Of a stretch of DNA of 64,000 nt, positions 11,801 through 22,618 are shown one piece after another (position 1 is the stretch's first letter; each line of letters starts with the position of its first letter). The notes beneath the pieces were generated by a model that worked only from the letters and a program-made list of their open reading frames with translations, did not search any database and was not told the origin of the DNA. Location of the stretch: NCBI GenBank assembly GCA_014871385.1, contig CM026426.1, forward strand, positions 88,534,886 to 88,598,885, read 5' to 3'. The position numbers were made by a program, and so were the translations under genes. This DNA comes from Ceratodon purpureus. Taxonomy: Eukaryota > Streptophyta > Bryopsida > Pseudoditrichales > Ditrichaceae.

Positions 11801-13560
11801 TACTACCTTCCAATATGGGAGGGCATACAGAATGCTTGCTCGTTTGACACCGTGCTGCCTCACTGGGTCGCCAACAGAGTCTTCAGTACCTCCGTTTCGA
11901 AGCCATTCAGATCTGCCTCGTCCCTCTGTTAAAATTTGTGATCCAGATCGGCGTTGTGGAGGGGGTCTGAGCTCCGTCTCTCCATTAAATAACGTCCTCG
12001 AACGACGGAACCTGTGATTGGGTGGAAGAAACCGTCGATGGCCCAGGTAAACCATCTTACACAGGTACCTTGAATGCTCAGCTTCTGTTTCTGCCCCACA
12101 TACGGGGCAAGCCAAATAGCCTTTCACGACTTGCCCGGACACCAGTCCTAACGCTGGGAAGTCACTAACAGTCCACATTAGCATGGCTTTTAAAATGAAA
12201 TTCCTTTCACCAATGGGTTTGGACATATTCATCGCCGGGACGCCCTGCCAAAGTCTAAGTAAATCTACCACTAACGGCCTCAAGTAGATGTCGAACGTTT
12301 CCGAAGTTGGTGCACGTGGACCAGGGATTAGCAAGGATAAATTCAGAAAAAACTTTTTGGTCGCCAGCCAACCAGGTAAGTTGTATACGGCGACTAAAAC
12401 GATCCAAGTGGAGTGTCTCGAATTCTGATGGCTATGGGGACATACACCGTCCGCTACCAAGGCAAGTCTCAAATGTGTTGAGAGGTTGGCAAATTCAGGG
12501 TACATTCGGGTGATTTCCCGCCACTGGTAACTGTGCGCAACGGAGGTCATGCTCTTCCCATCGAATACTGAACTCGCATGATACTCCAGAAGAGAAGCTA
12601 ACTTAGGGCATCTGTAAATGCGAATAAGCTTCGGTACTAATGGAAAGTACCTTGTAACTGCTGCAGGCACCGTTGTTGACCCCGAAATGTATCGCGAACG
12701 CTGACACGTTGGGCAGTTCTGTAATTCTCCGTTCTCTGGTCCTTCGTATAGCACATGTCCTTCTGGACAACTGTGAATCCGCTGATGTTGAAGCCCCATC
12801 TTTCGAATCAGGTTTTTCAATTCGTACGCTGTTCTAGGTAGTATGTTTGTCTTCGGTAACAAGCTTCCAGCCAAATAAGTGAGTAAGGCAGATATAAAAG
12901 CATCAGAAACGCCATACACTGATGCAAGGCTCATTAAAACGATTCCACATTGGATTCTATTTTCATGACACCCTGGGAAAACAGGATCTGTTGACTCTCG
13001 AATTAGATTTTCGTAGTCTGCTTCGTCTCCCTCTTCAACCACCATTTCATCCCACGCTTCGAAGTTATGAGCATCGCCCGCAGCTTCTCTATGTAGACTG
13101 TCTGCCCTACCAAAGGCATTATACATCATCTGTTGGTAATCGACTCCTTCGACTCTCGGCCAAGCATACCCAGGAGATTCACTTCTCCCTCGCTCCCTGT
13201 GATAGAATTCTTCACCGTCGTCGGTTTGGAGCACAGGTCCACGTAAATTGCGGCCATCTACAGTCTGCAGAAGATCAAGTCTGGCGCGTTAAATGAATAC
13301 TCATGAGGCAGTTCAGTTAAATAATGTATGGGTGAAAGATACAGTAAGTTTGGAATTAAAAGGGACTCAATGAAGTTTGGATTTGTTCAGCCCATGAGCA
13401 GCGACAATCATGAGATAAAGGTCATAGCAATGTACGAACCAGAATGGGGTGTGAAAGGTACGGGTCCCGCCCATACAATCTGTGATGCCTCCCAATTGTC
13501 ACTGGCTTCCTTATCCGACCTCCCCGACATCTCGCACATGCACATGGGTACTCTACCAAT
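8897..13560 (-). CDS. TNP2 transposase of CACTA element 1 (Transposase_21, DUF4218, DUF4216)
   Basis: TNP2 is the catalytic CACTA transposase. I read at least four minus-strand exons: about 13,440-13,560 (zinc motif EYPCACARC, as in the N-terminal transposase-associated domain); 13,264 to 11,807 (Transposase_21 core with HLRLALVADGV, LNLSLLIPGPRAP and YLACPVCGAE); 10,917 to 10,019 (DLPVRHTVDVMHTEKN, then a DUF4218-like region with VHVRWMYPYERY); 9,774 to 8,897 (DUF4216-like, IIELDYGVF and HVQQVFYSECSD), ending in TGA. Joining exons 2 and 3 gives ALPYWK-DLPVRHTVDVMH, which matches the expected order in plant TNP2. The three large exons contain no stops, so the gene could be functional. The true first exon and start codon are not resolved. 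Confidence 0.88.
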
Positions 13561-15034
13561 CCTAAACGGGTGGATATGGATCGCTCAATATGGTAAGCTG
13601 GTACCAACCGGCGTCTCCTCATTTCTGACTAGACTGTGCGCCTCCCGTAACTGATCACATTCACTTAAATCTCCCTGCACATAGATACAGTATTCGGAGA
13701 CATTAATGTGCATTGTCATTCATGCAGTATGGTTCAAACAGAACCGAATCACCCACCTCCTGTTGGCCATGCACAGGTCCGTCATCCTAATGTACATCAT
13801 GGGGCGGCATCGCATGCACTATACGTTCAGTTGAGTGTACTTCGCTAAATCATAATAAAGAAGACAAAGACAGTGGAGTTCTGAGTACATTTTTCTGTCA
13901 CGGACGTAGTCGTGTAGCACGAACTAATAGAAGTCGTTACAGGTTTAGGTAAGCATACCGAATCCAATAATTTCCTACGGCGCATCGCCTGGGATTCATA
14001 CGGTAAACATTGATTCCACCCCAATGTAGTGTATAAATTTCTGCAGAACTACCTTCTCTATTCTATAAATCTCAGGTAGAAGGTGGTTTCACTCTGCAGA
14101 ATTCATTTAACGACAATGTTATGAACTTGTAGTACATTTCAAATTCATGACACAATGTCCATGTAGTTGACCTAACCCCGAGGTTATACTAATACAGAAG
14201 TCCAAGAGACCGAGACAACCAAGAACAGCGTTTGCGAATGGATACTCCTACTATGCACACTCAACCGCAAACATCACACTCAAACATGATTTTCTGTAAT
14301 GAAAGAGATGGCTGTATGAAGACTGACCTAGCTTGTTCCAGCGGTGGTACCGGGGACATAGTTTACACTCCTCCTGAAGAGCGCCGTCGAAGTTCAAAAC
14401 TTAGACAATACACTTGTTTCACGAATTCCAACTATACTCCTGGAGGCCGTACATTATAAAGTAAATCTTCGCCTCCGAAATGATTTCAATATCTACGGAT
14501 TCATTAGGGAGTATTACTTTCCGTTATATGCGAAGGCAACTGTTAGTTCCACACACTGTATTCGGATAAGTTTACGGCCACTAGCCCATACAACTGTTTT
14601 CTACTTTTACCGGATTATCCTGATCAGCCGTTGATGTTCTAATCCGCAAAATTTGTATCACCTCTTACACGTGCAGGAACAGTATTGTTTCATCTCTCTA
14701 CCAGTACATCTGTTCGATAGAGGTAGAAAATAACGTACTAACGGGGTTTTTAATCTCAGGTACAGCCTATCTACTGCTTGACACCTGTAATCAATCTGCG
14801 AGCATGAACATACAGGTAAGATTTTGAAGCAATTCTCTCATGTTATTAATTAACACTTTGAAAGTACAGTGCTCGTTTTTATAGCTTCAGGATTTTGTTG
14901 AGACTTGTCCTGACCTGGTAAACGCCGATACTCTGCTACACGTATTTTAGCTGAACTCATTCTTCGGAGAATGAGGGAACAAGTGGATTGTCAAAGAAAG
15001 ACCAATATAGAATGTAACTAAAGTCGTACATTCT
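13561..15034. other. CACTA interior spacer
   Basis: No reading frame with recognisable motifs. It probably includes the TNP2 5' region, and the 3' side of the BRCT-like gene begins at 15,035. Confidence 0.4.
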
Positions 15035-16469
15035 TCACTGGATGGCCTGGTACCCCGCCGCAGGTAGAACCTTCTGTTGCTTCAGGCAGTCTTCCAGCCA
15101 TTCCTGGTAGACGACGTTGATTTTCACTCCCGCTGGGTTCAGCATTTCAGAGAACCTCAGCATATCCTCTTCGGCTTGACCTCCTAAGCTGAACGTTTGT
15201 CCACACTGTATATGTTAATCACTTCTCCTATAAGCTGGGAAAACATGATGTATTCGGGTTTTGCTTCGACAGAATGTAATGGTCTTTGGAATAGGAAGAG
15301 GTCTAACCTGCGGAGAATGTTTTTTGCGGGGATATGTTGTCCTTCTCGGTGAAATACAATCATGTGGGTGACGCGGTCGAAGATGTTCTGAGCCTGTGTC
15401 GCTCCTACTAACTCCGCGGAAAGGAGTAGCCTACGTAAAGTTAGAGTTGCGATGGTCTGAGAATCTGGATTACTGCAAGACAGAGAATGGTATAACCCTA
15501 ACGTCATAAAATCCGACATGGAGAAACAGAATTATACTGAAATATATCTAACAGCAACAACTACTCACGGAAAACGATGCAAAAGTTGAAATCAAAGAAA
15601 ACCCAACTCACATAGAATGAATTGGGCGGTTTAACAATATGCGGACACCAGTAAACCAATTGATACGCAGATGCTCTTCTTCCACGGCTTTCTCGAGTTC
15701 ATCCAGTTCTTCTAGCAATTCTAAACAACCCCTGTGGAGGCGCTCCCATCTGCTAGGACTAGAAATCTGTACTTTACGTCGCTTCCTCTTACGCCTCTCA
15801 GGTATAGCTGATTGAAAGGACTCGGTGACACATTCCTCTGCCTGACTGACCCTATCGCCCTCTATTTCTGCCATTCTCAATGTAAAAGTACTCTCCCTCT
15901 CCAATGGTGCTCAGAGACAGACTTCTGCGGAGACTGAAATATGAAGGAGTATTACATATGTAAGCCCGGGAAGTTCCGCTGATCTCACTTCACGTTTGTT
16001 CACAACGGTAAATGGCGGCCTATACGTAGCGAAAAGATCGTCATTCCCAGGAAAAGTAATGGCTACATGTAGTTCACAGTAATTTAATTCTTCAATCACT
16101 CCCCCTGAATGACACGAATGCAGCACTTACTAAGTTCTCGCATAGATCATGTGATGCATGTTGGCTAGGGTTCATGAGAATCCGTCATCGAGTGGACGAG
16201 CATTTAATAAGTGGGTCTTAACTGCAGTTCACCAACATTTCATGGCACAATTATCGCCTGTAGAGACGCGTCATGACGTTCGTCCTCATCCTCTCTATGC
16301 TTTCTGGTTGTGGAAGCAGGCAGTACCTTTCCTGGTTACTCTGTATGCAGCCGCCCAGGAGAAGTTCCTCTGACGGCGCAACATACGTAGGTAATGTATC
16401 GAAGTTCTCCCCTCTTTCGCTTGGTTCCGGCGTTGGCTCATTCTTTTTTGAGCTATTTGGCGTTGACAC
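15035..16469 (-). CDS. Predicted cargo gene with basic, coiled-coil and BRCT-like segments
   Basis: Minus-strand coding pieces line up as one candidate gene: 16,469-16,251 (MSTPNSSKKNEPTPEPSERG), 16,126-15,608 (FATYRPPFTVVNKREVRSAE; basic PERRKRKRRKVQI; then an acidic helix LELLEELDELEKAVEEEHLR), 15,519-15,240 (NIFDRVTHMIVFHREGQHIP) and a last piece to TGA at 15,035-15,037 (INVVYQEWLEDCLKQQKVLP). RVTHMIV followed by W-L-x-D-C-L-x3-K-x-LP is the pattern of a BRCT fold, including the conserved tryptophan. BRCT domains bind phosphoproteins in DNA repair; one resemblance is the C-terminus of DNA ligase IV. Splice junctions between pieces are uncertain, and one TGA at 15,911-15,913 sits in the second piece. 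It is not a standard CACTA gene. Confidence 0.4.
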
Positions 16470-17079
16470 AAGCCCTTGTTGGCAGTAACTAACTATCCCG
16501 CTGCTTGCAAGGGTTTCTGTAGTGTTTGAGGGGTACTCTAAGCATTCGACCCGGTATCACTGAATATGCTGAAGTCACTACCTGCTTATGTTACTAGGTT
16601 TATCTTCATGACCATGACGTAGTTGTTGAAGCACATGTATGTATTTTAGATCAGTTCGGCTATCTCTATTCCTGTGTATTACTATATCATCGACCAGGAG
16701 AGGCCTATGTTCTGTGTACCGTTGATGCGTTCTAATAGAGGGCGGTGACTAATTTGATATTTCCCTGCAGAGAATAGAGCGCGGAGAACCCAAGCATCTC
16801 TCAGCAGTTGGGTACAAGACTCGACAATCGCAAAGTATGACTACTCACCTTGTCTTAGGTTTCCATTTTTCCGTCAGGCTATTAATTTTTTACATCATTC
16901 TAAAGGTAGAACAGATTGTTTAATGGAGCATTAGGTTCTTAAGAGAAGCTGTATAGGACTTCACTCGCCATCTTCAGATTCTTCCACCGGACCATTTGCA
17001 TATTGTATGTGAATACAGTTTTCCGATCGTTCAATTGTTATCACAGGCCTCTGCAGGAATATCGGAGTAAAGGAGCACG
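16470..17079. other. Divergent promoter region between minus- and plus-strand CACTA genes
   Basis: This interval lies between the starts of the BRCT-like gene (minus) and the TNPA-like gene (plus). It holds no coding signal and is the likely location of both promoters. I saw no convincing TATA element to annotate. Confidence 0.3.
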
Positions 17080-20000
17080 ATGCCACCGCGTGCAACCACA
17101 AAGGTGAAGAGGGGACCGGAGTTGTGGAATCCAAAAAAAACAAATACAGTCCCCGACGATGTCTTCGAGGACGACGACTGGGTTATGAGAATTTCAGCCG
17201 GACCTCGACCCAAGTTTCCCCCGGGACCTGATGCTGCTAATGCCGTGGTAGAGGAGTTCTTCAACATTCCCCCAGCCAAGTTAGCGTCTACTTCAAGAGC
17301 CCCTTCGACACCAGTGGCTGGCTTATCTCAGACAAACCTGTCAGGCGGTCCATGTAAGATATCGTTGTTTTTAATTCAATATGTAACCAGTATTCACCTG
17401 TACGTGAACTGACGTTTCATTTCTGTTCTCCTAAACTCTTGGTTGGAATAATTAGTAGGTTTGCTTTAATTTTTCCTAATTCGCAGTAATGAAGAGTAAT
17501 TGTCATAAATTGCGGTGATTTTTCAGCTCCCGGAAGAAACGAAGAGACTCAACCATTTGTGGCGTCGGACACACCTGGAAATACACCTACTGATCACGAT
17601 CAGAATGGGGGAAACGATGAACAGCATATGAGAAATTTTTCTCACCCATCGGATTTGGAACCCGTAGTTCAGGATGTTGATAAGTGCAGGTTCCCGGAGA
17701 GGACGTATAATCAAGTGCGTTCGAGCAGCGATGCTGATGGCTACAGACGACATAATTATGACGGGAGAGACCGATCCCCAATGCATAACAGGTCTCGGCG
17801 TCGTAGGAGGTACACTTCGACAGACTCGGAGGAGGTAAGTATTACTAAAATTCGCTATATTTAGGGCCTTCCTCTTTTAACTCAGTAATACGAGTAGCCG
17901 CTGTAACTGGATTATGTATAGGTCATTTACGTGCACGTTTTGAGTGCCTAGAAATCTGGCGAAGAGTCGTTATGAGTTTGGGGTTAATCAAAATATAATT
18001 ACGAAGGGAACATCACGAGGGATTTAATTTCATTTTTAATCCTTACAGTGTTCATGGTTACTGGTAATTTCATACGTATGACAGAGCGAACGAAGAAGGA
18101 GGAGAAGTCATCGTAACAGAAGACATCGCCGTCAGAGGTCGTCTTCACGTTCGAATTCAAGATCTTCATCGGAATGGGACCGAGAGCGTAGAAACAGGAA
18201 GCACTATAAGGGAAATCGTGGCAGCGCTGATCCCGTGCGCAATACCGGAAGTGGACCGTCACGTCGGTCATCGGAATCTAATGGTCACAGTGAAGAAGAT
18301 ACATTCGATAGGCACAGATCGCCTGCATCTCACCAGAATCAAAGCCATCAGTTTTCCACACCTTCGAAACGGAACTTCGAATTGAGACTCCCCTCACTTA
18401 CGTCTCCCAATGATCAGCTCATATCTGAACAACGCCGAAACCAGCAGGAGAGGAGCGGTTTTGGTCCGGGGACATGTTCCCTTCACCCATTCAGTCTAAA
18501 AAAGGAAAGCATTGACAGAAAGATCAGACGCGAAAAACAGAGGATTCGAGACGACACAGGTACTCGGAGAGTGGAGGCAGGTAAGAAGCGATATTATGTA
18601 CACGTTAATCAAGAAGGTAGACCATACGGTTATGGCATAGGAGATTTCAATGAGATCCTCGGAAAGGTAGTACGAGGCCTCGATCCATCGTATATCGACA
18701 TACGCCACCAACCTTTCCATCTAATGGAGACTCTGATTCAGAGGCTGAACGACGACATAGATTTTTGAGACAATGTGAATTCCAGCTGGTTGCGTGCACG
18801 TATAGGATCAGCTCTCAGTTCATACCGGCATGAGCTGATCAAGGCAATCGAGGCACATGAAGACCGTCCGCAGTGGGTAAGTCAGGAGATTTGGTCAAGA
18901 CTAGTCACAATGTCTGGCACAGAAAAATTCAAAGCTAAATCCGAACAGATGCGTTACGCGAACGCTTGCAGGAAGACCAAGGGACGTACCGGCCCAATAG
19001 GTGTTGCAGGTGTAACAGAGAAACTTAGGGAGCGGCTTGGAAGAACGCCAGACCCTGAGGAGGTCCAGGAAGAGGTCACCCGAGACAAGAAGGCGGACAG
19101 GAGGTGTCGAGCACGTAGAGTGGGAACTGTACCTGATGCAGGTAAAGAAGGCCAGTCTCATACTTCCGAAGAGAGGCATTCCCAGAATCCATGTGGAGGT
19201 ACCGCTGCAGCCGACGAAAATTATGAGAGAGATACCTCTGAAGAGCAGACTACGATTCTCAGTGAACGCAGTCAATCGGGAAGCTTGAAGGAACCGTTTC
19301 ATCTGTCCACTGACGTCGACGTGATTTATGCCAGGAAACATCCACTCGGAAAAGTGTTATTGAAGCAGATCCAAGAACTCAGGGGTATTCAGGAGTGCGA
19401 CACTCCGGAGGTGAAGGTGATAGTCGAAGGTCTCATGCGACAGATAAGAAATATGCGCGAAAGCTCAGAGTCCGGTAGAGGTGTTCAGAAGGAAGTCTCA
19501 ATGGAAGTTCAAGAAAGTGGGCCTGTACACATCACCAAAGAAGACATACAGACGCTACCTGAATGTGAAGAGAACGTACTAGTATCTCATCACAATTCCC
19601 GGGTGAGCGAACTGACTAAAGAATTTCCGTTAATACCGTATTGCCGACCTCCGAATGGAATCGGAGTCCTCATGTGTTTTGAATTTCAGCCGCATACGTA
19701 GTGACCGTGTTGAAGGGGCATGTGAATCTCAATTTTAAGAGATTATGATGATAGAGTTTTTGTTTTGCTTTTTCAGATTTTAAAAGAGCCTTCTCTGTCC
19801 GAGCTTCCAACGTCGGAGCCACCGAATGAAGGCATTCAGACAGCATGTGCGCCCGTTATGACGACGAGGAAGAGTGGACGAATCTCAAGAAAAAAAAAAA
19901 ATGGTCAGTATCATCCGCTAGCCTCATAATTACCGCACTCTCTGAAAAAACAAAGTTAAGATTCATTTTCATAAACTCAGGATGTTATTGCATATTGCCT

Positions 20001-20394
20001 ATGTTTATACCCTGCTTAGGACAGTTGTCATGTCTTACACAATAAATTCAAAAGGTGAATGAGATTGAAACTGTTTCCGTCGCAGAATATGATGATCATG
20101 GATTCGCCTTTGTATTTTATATGTGTCGGTGCTATTAATTTTGAAGTTCCACATTTCGCATGTGGGCTGTTGTAGTATAAGTGTCATCGACATGAGGTCA
20201 GCATTACTAAGTTTAAACGTTGGAAACGTGATTACTTTTGTTGTGTTATTCCACAGACATTTGACAGTCGAGGAAGTCTTCACCAGAATAATTACGGGAA
20301 TGTCCAACAGAACTGTTTGTGCTGGATATTCACACACTTGCATGAGGGGTATTTCGGAGGAGACAAAGTTTCGAAGTCAAACAACAACAATTAG
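17080..20394 (+). CDS. TNPA-like (Transposase_24) gene of CACTA element 1, one in-frame TGA
   Basis: TNPA-type proteins bind CACTA subterminal repeats and help pair the ends. Exons read: 17,080-17,355 (MPPRATTKVKRGPELWNP), 17,527-17,834, 18,085 to about 19,680, 19,777 to about 19,901 (KSGRISRKKKKW) and possibly 20,257-20,394 (ending FGGDKVSKSNNNN, TAG). The second and third exons join in phase to give an Arg/Ser-rich stretch (SERRRRRSHRNRRHRRQRSS). The Transposase_24 core is IWSRLVTMSGTEKFKAKSEQ through GRTPDPEEVQEEVTRDK at about 18,880-19,090. A TGA at 18,766-18,768 interrupts the otherwise continuous third exon directly before the core; CGA to TGA would explain it, or an unrecognised intron removes it. 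The last exon assignments are the least certain. Confidence 0.75.
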
Positions 20395-21314
20395 AAGACC
20401 CTATGGTATAATCTGAGGTAAGATAGGTCGGACAGACCCAATGTCTGTGATCCCAGATACACGTCGTCCTTCATATTCAGCAAACCGGCAGTGGAGGAGG
20501 CTTAGCTTACTGACGCAGTGTGAAATTGAACGCTGAGTCTCGCATTCACGGCCATTTCATGAATAGAATAGTAATCGACCGGTAACTGTGGACCTTCTAA
20601 ATTTTAACAGCCACGTAGGGAATGAGGGACAGTATATGTTACTACAGCTGTAGTTATTGGACGAATATTGTACCCCCTGTATTTAATTAAAAAACTATTA
20701 TTCGTTACGGAATCTGCTGCAGTGTAGGGCATAGCCCCATCCGTGACGTCATGTCGGTATATTCCGAAAAATCATGAACAACCTACGTGATAATTACACG
20801 TGTACGGTCATCAATGAAAATTACTTTGGATTAACGACCAATAACGATATTTAAATTTCAGTGAATGTATTACGAAAATTCTGCCAAAATAAAATTCAGA
20901 CGTGACACATGGGAACACTTAATTCGACCAACGATTCGAGTATAATTGGCATAAGAAACCAACACGTGTATGGCGCTCAGTTGTCCAGTATCGAAGATTT
21001 GGCCGACAGAATTGAACACGGGGAAATGTATCAGTTCCGTAGATCCGAACTTCTGTGAAAATCACTTTATTCCTAGATCCAGGAACGACACATCTGCACA
21101 CGCTCGGTGCCACCTATTTGTCCCCGTCATCCTTCGACCAGCCATGAGGAGTCTTACGTGGCGTCCTAGTCAGCGGTAAAATCCGACGTGGAAACCCTCA
21201 ACTCCGAGAACAAGGCAGCAAGAGATAACTGTCCAGACTGTCCGGAATCAAGATGTCCGCACCAAGACCGACTAGTAACAGAATTCTCTTGAATTTCTCT
21301 ACATACACAGAGCA
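20395..21314. other. CACTA element 1 right arm
   Basis: Non-coding right subterminal region. Unlike CACTA element 2, it shows no dense GACT-AGTC palindromes, so the two elements must use different end-recognition motifs. Confidence 0.45.
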
Positions 21315-21331
21315 TTTTCCTTGTAGTGATT
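21315..21331 (-). repeat. Right terminal repeat and target duplication of CACTA element 1
   Basis: The inverse strand reads CACTACAAGGAAAA (21,328 to 21,315). ATT at 21,329-21,331 duplicates the 3 bases before the left end. Confidence 0.92.
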
Positions 21332-21942
21332 GCTGCCCGCAGAGTTAAGATGGCATCTTTATGGTATTGAGATGGGGTTGCGTGGCGGGGTCGGTGTGCC
21401 TAGTGGCGCCAAGGTGGCTCCGGTAGTTGGTGAACCACAACTCATTGCATTTACTGACCTTGAAGCTCGAGTCGTAGGAGAGATGACGGGAGATTGGTGC
21501 CAACGGTTTCAAGATTCGAAGTTTGGTGCCACAACGGGAAGAAGCCATGAAGCTTGGCCGCGACTAGGTTGGTCTCTCCACCTACAAATGGGGTGAAGCG
21601 AATTTGGGTGCGTAAAATTTGAGTGTTGCAGAACCAAAGACCCCATTCTAAGGTGAAATTCAAGGATTTCGAGGGAAGGAGTGACAACTAAAATTGTGAG
21701 AGGGCTTTTATAGATACGCGCAGGCAGCAATTTCAAATTTGAGCAGGAAGCATTAGAAGGGTTATCTTGTAACTCCTACTGCGATGGACTGAAATTATAT
21801 TGTGAGTGCCGTTTTCTCTATGATAAGTTCTGGTCGTAATCCACAGTACTAGGGTAGATGATATTCTTCATTTCATTTTGCAATTTCCTTGAGTGGCTAT
21901 GGTATAGGGTTTGGTTGTTGACGACTCTAGAGTTTTGGGTTC
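21332..21942. other. Flank of CACTA element 1, no gene seen
   Basis: Intermediate-GC sequence on the right of the insertion. Short overlapping open frames on both strands carry no motifs. It may be the promoter side of the decayed coding block that follows. Confidence 0.3.
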
Positions 21943-22605
21943 TTGGCAATCATAAGGTTGTTTTTCTACATACTTGCAGTCCGTTCCGAGCCATTAAGAT
22001 CTTCAACATCACTACAGATTTCTGGACTCTCGATGGCAGCAAGAGTGGCGGAGCAAACAAGCTACCGTTCCTCACTTTCGCTTGATGCACGCTATGCATC
22101 GCTTATTAGGCGAGGTTCATTGCGATGTGAGCAACCCTGTCCATCAACTTTTCTAGTACGGAGGGCAGCCAAGGATACAAACATTGACTTGTGGACCAAT
22201 TTTAGCATTTACCCAGTTGATCTAGGAACAAAGCAGCCACCTCTATTCAAAACTCTTAGGGATTGCCTAGAATTCATATGCCATGGAGAGCGAGGTTTGT
22301 ACGGATATGCATGCTGATTGGAGGTCGGTGATGGAGGAGGACCTACACGGCGTGAGTTGGAAATGCAATGCCCACATTTTGAAGAAGAACTGTGGAAGGT
22401 GAGAGACGACCTGGCTGGCAGTAGAGTGAGGCTTGACCAGAACAAGGACATTGAGGATACATGCATGCAGTTGCGGAATGAATTGGAGACTACTCGTGGC
22501 GAGATGAGCAGCATGGAGAGAAATCATGGCATGACGGTGCAGGGCCTAGAGACCGAGGTGCATCGCTAGCAGCTAAAAAAGTGAGCGCCTACAGGAGGGG
22601 GCCAA
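21943..22605 (+). pseudogene. Decayed coiled-coil coding block
   Basis: One plus-strand frame covers 21,943-22,569 with an internal TGA at 22,315-22,317 and a TAG at 22,567-22,569. The first part (MAARVAEQTSYRSSLSLDAR, then HGERGLYGY) is unrecognised. The second (FEEELWKVRDDLAGSRVRLD through LRNELETTRGEMSSMERNH) has the heptad spacing of a coiled coil. It may be the N-terminal region of the block that continues to 25.2 kb. No family recognised. Confidence 0.4.
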
Positions 22606-22618
22606 CCCTATTAAGGAC

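Larger units (their letters stand above)
5433..21328. mobile_element. Complete CACTA (En/Spm-type) DNA transposon, 15.9 kb
   Basis: The left end begins CACTACAAGGGAAA at 5433 and the right end finishes TTTTCCTTGTAGTG at 21328, an inverted repeat of about 14 bases with one mismatch. The copies are flanked by the direct 3-base duplication ATT (5430-5432 and 21329-21331), the expected CACTA target duplication. Inside are both signature genes: TNP2 on the minus strand and a Transposase_24/TNPA-like gene on the plus strand, transcribed away from each other. Two further predicted genes (F-box-like at 6.4-7.0 kb, BRCT-like at 15.0-16.5 kb) look like cargo. Intact ends, intact target duplication and long open exons argue for a fairly recent insertion. 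Confidence 0.93.
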
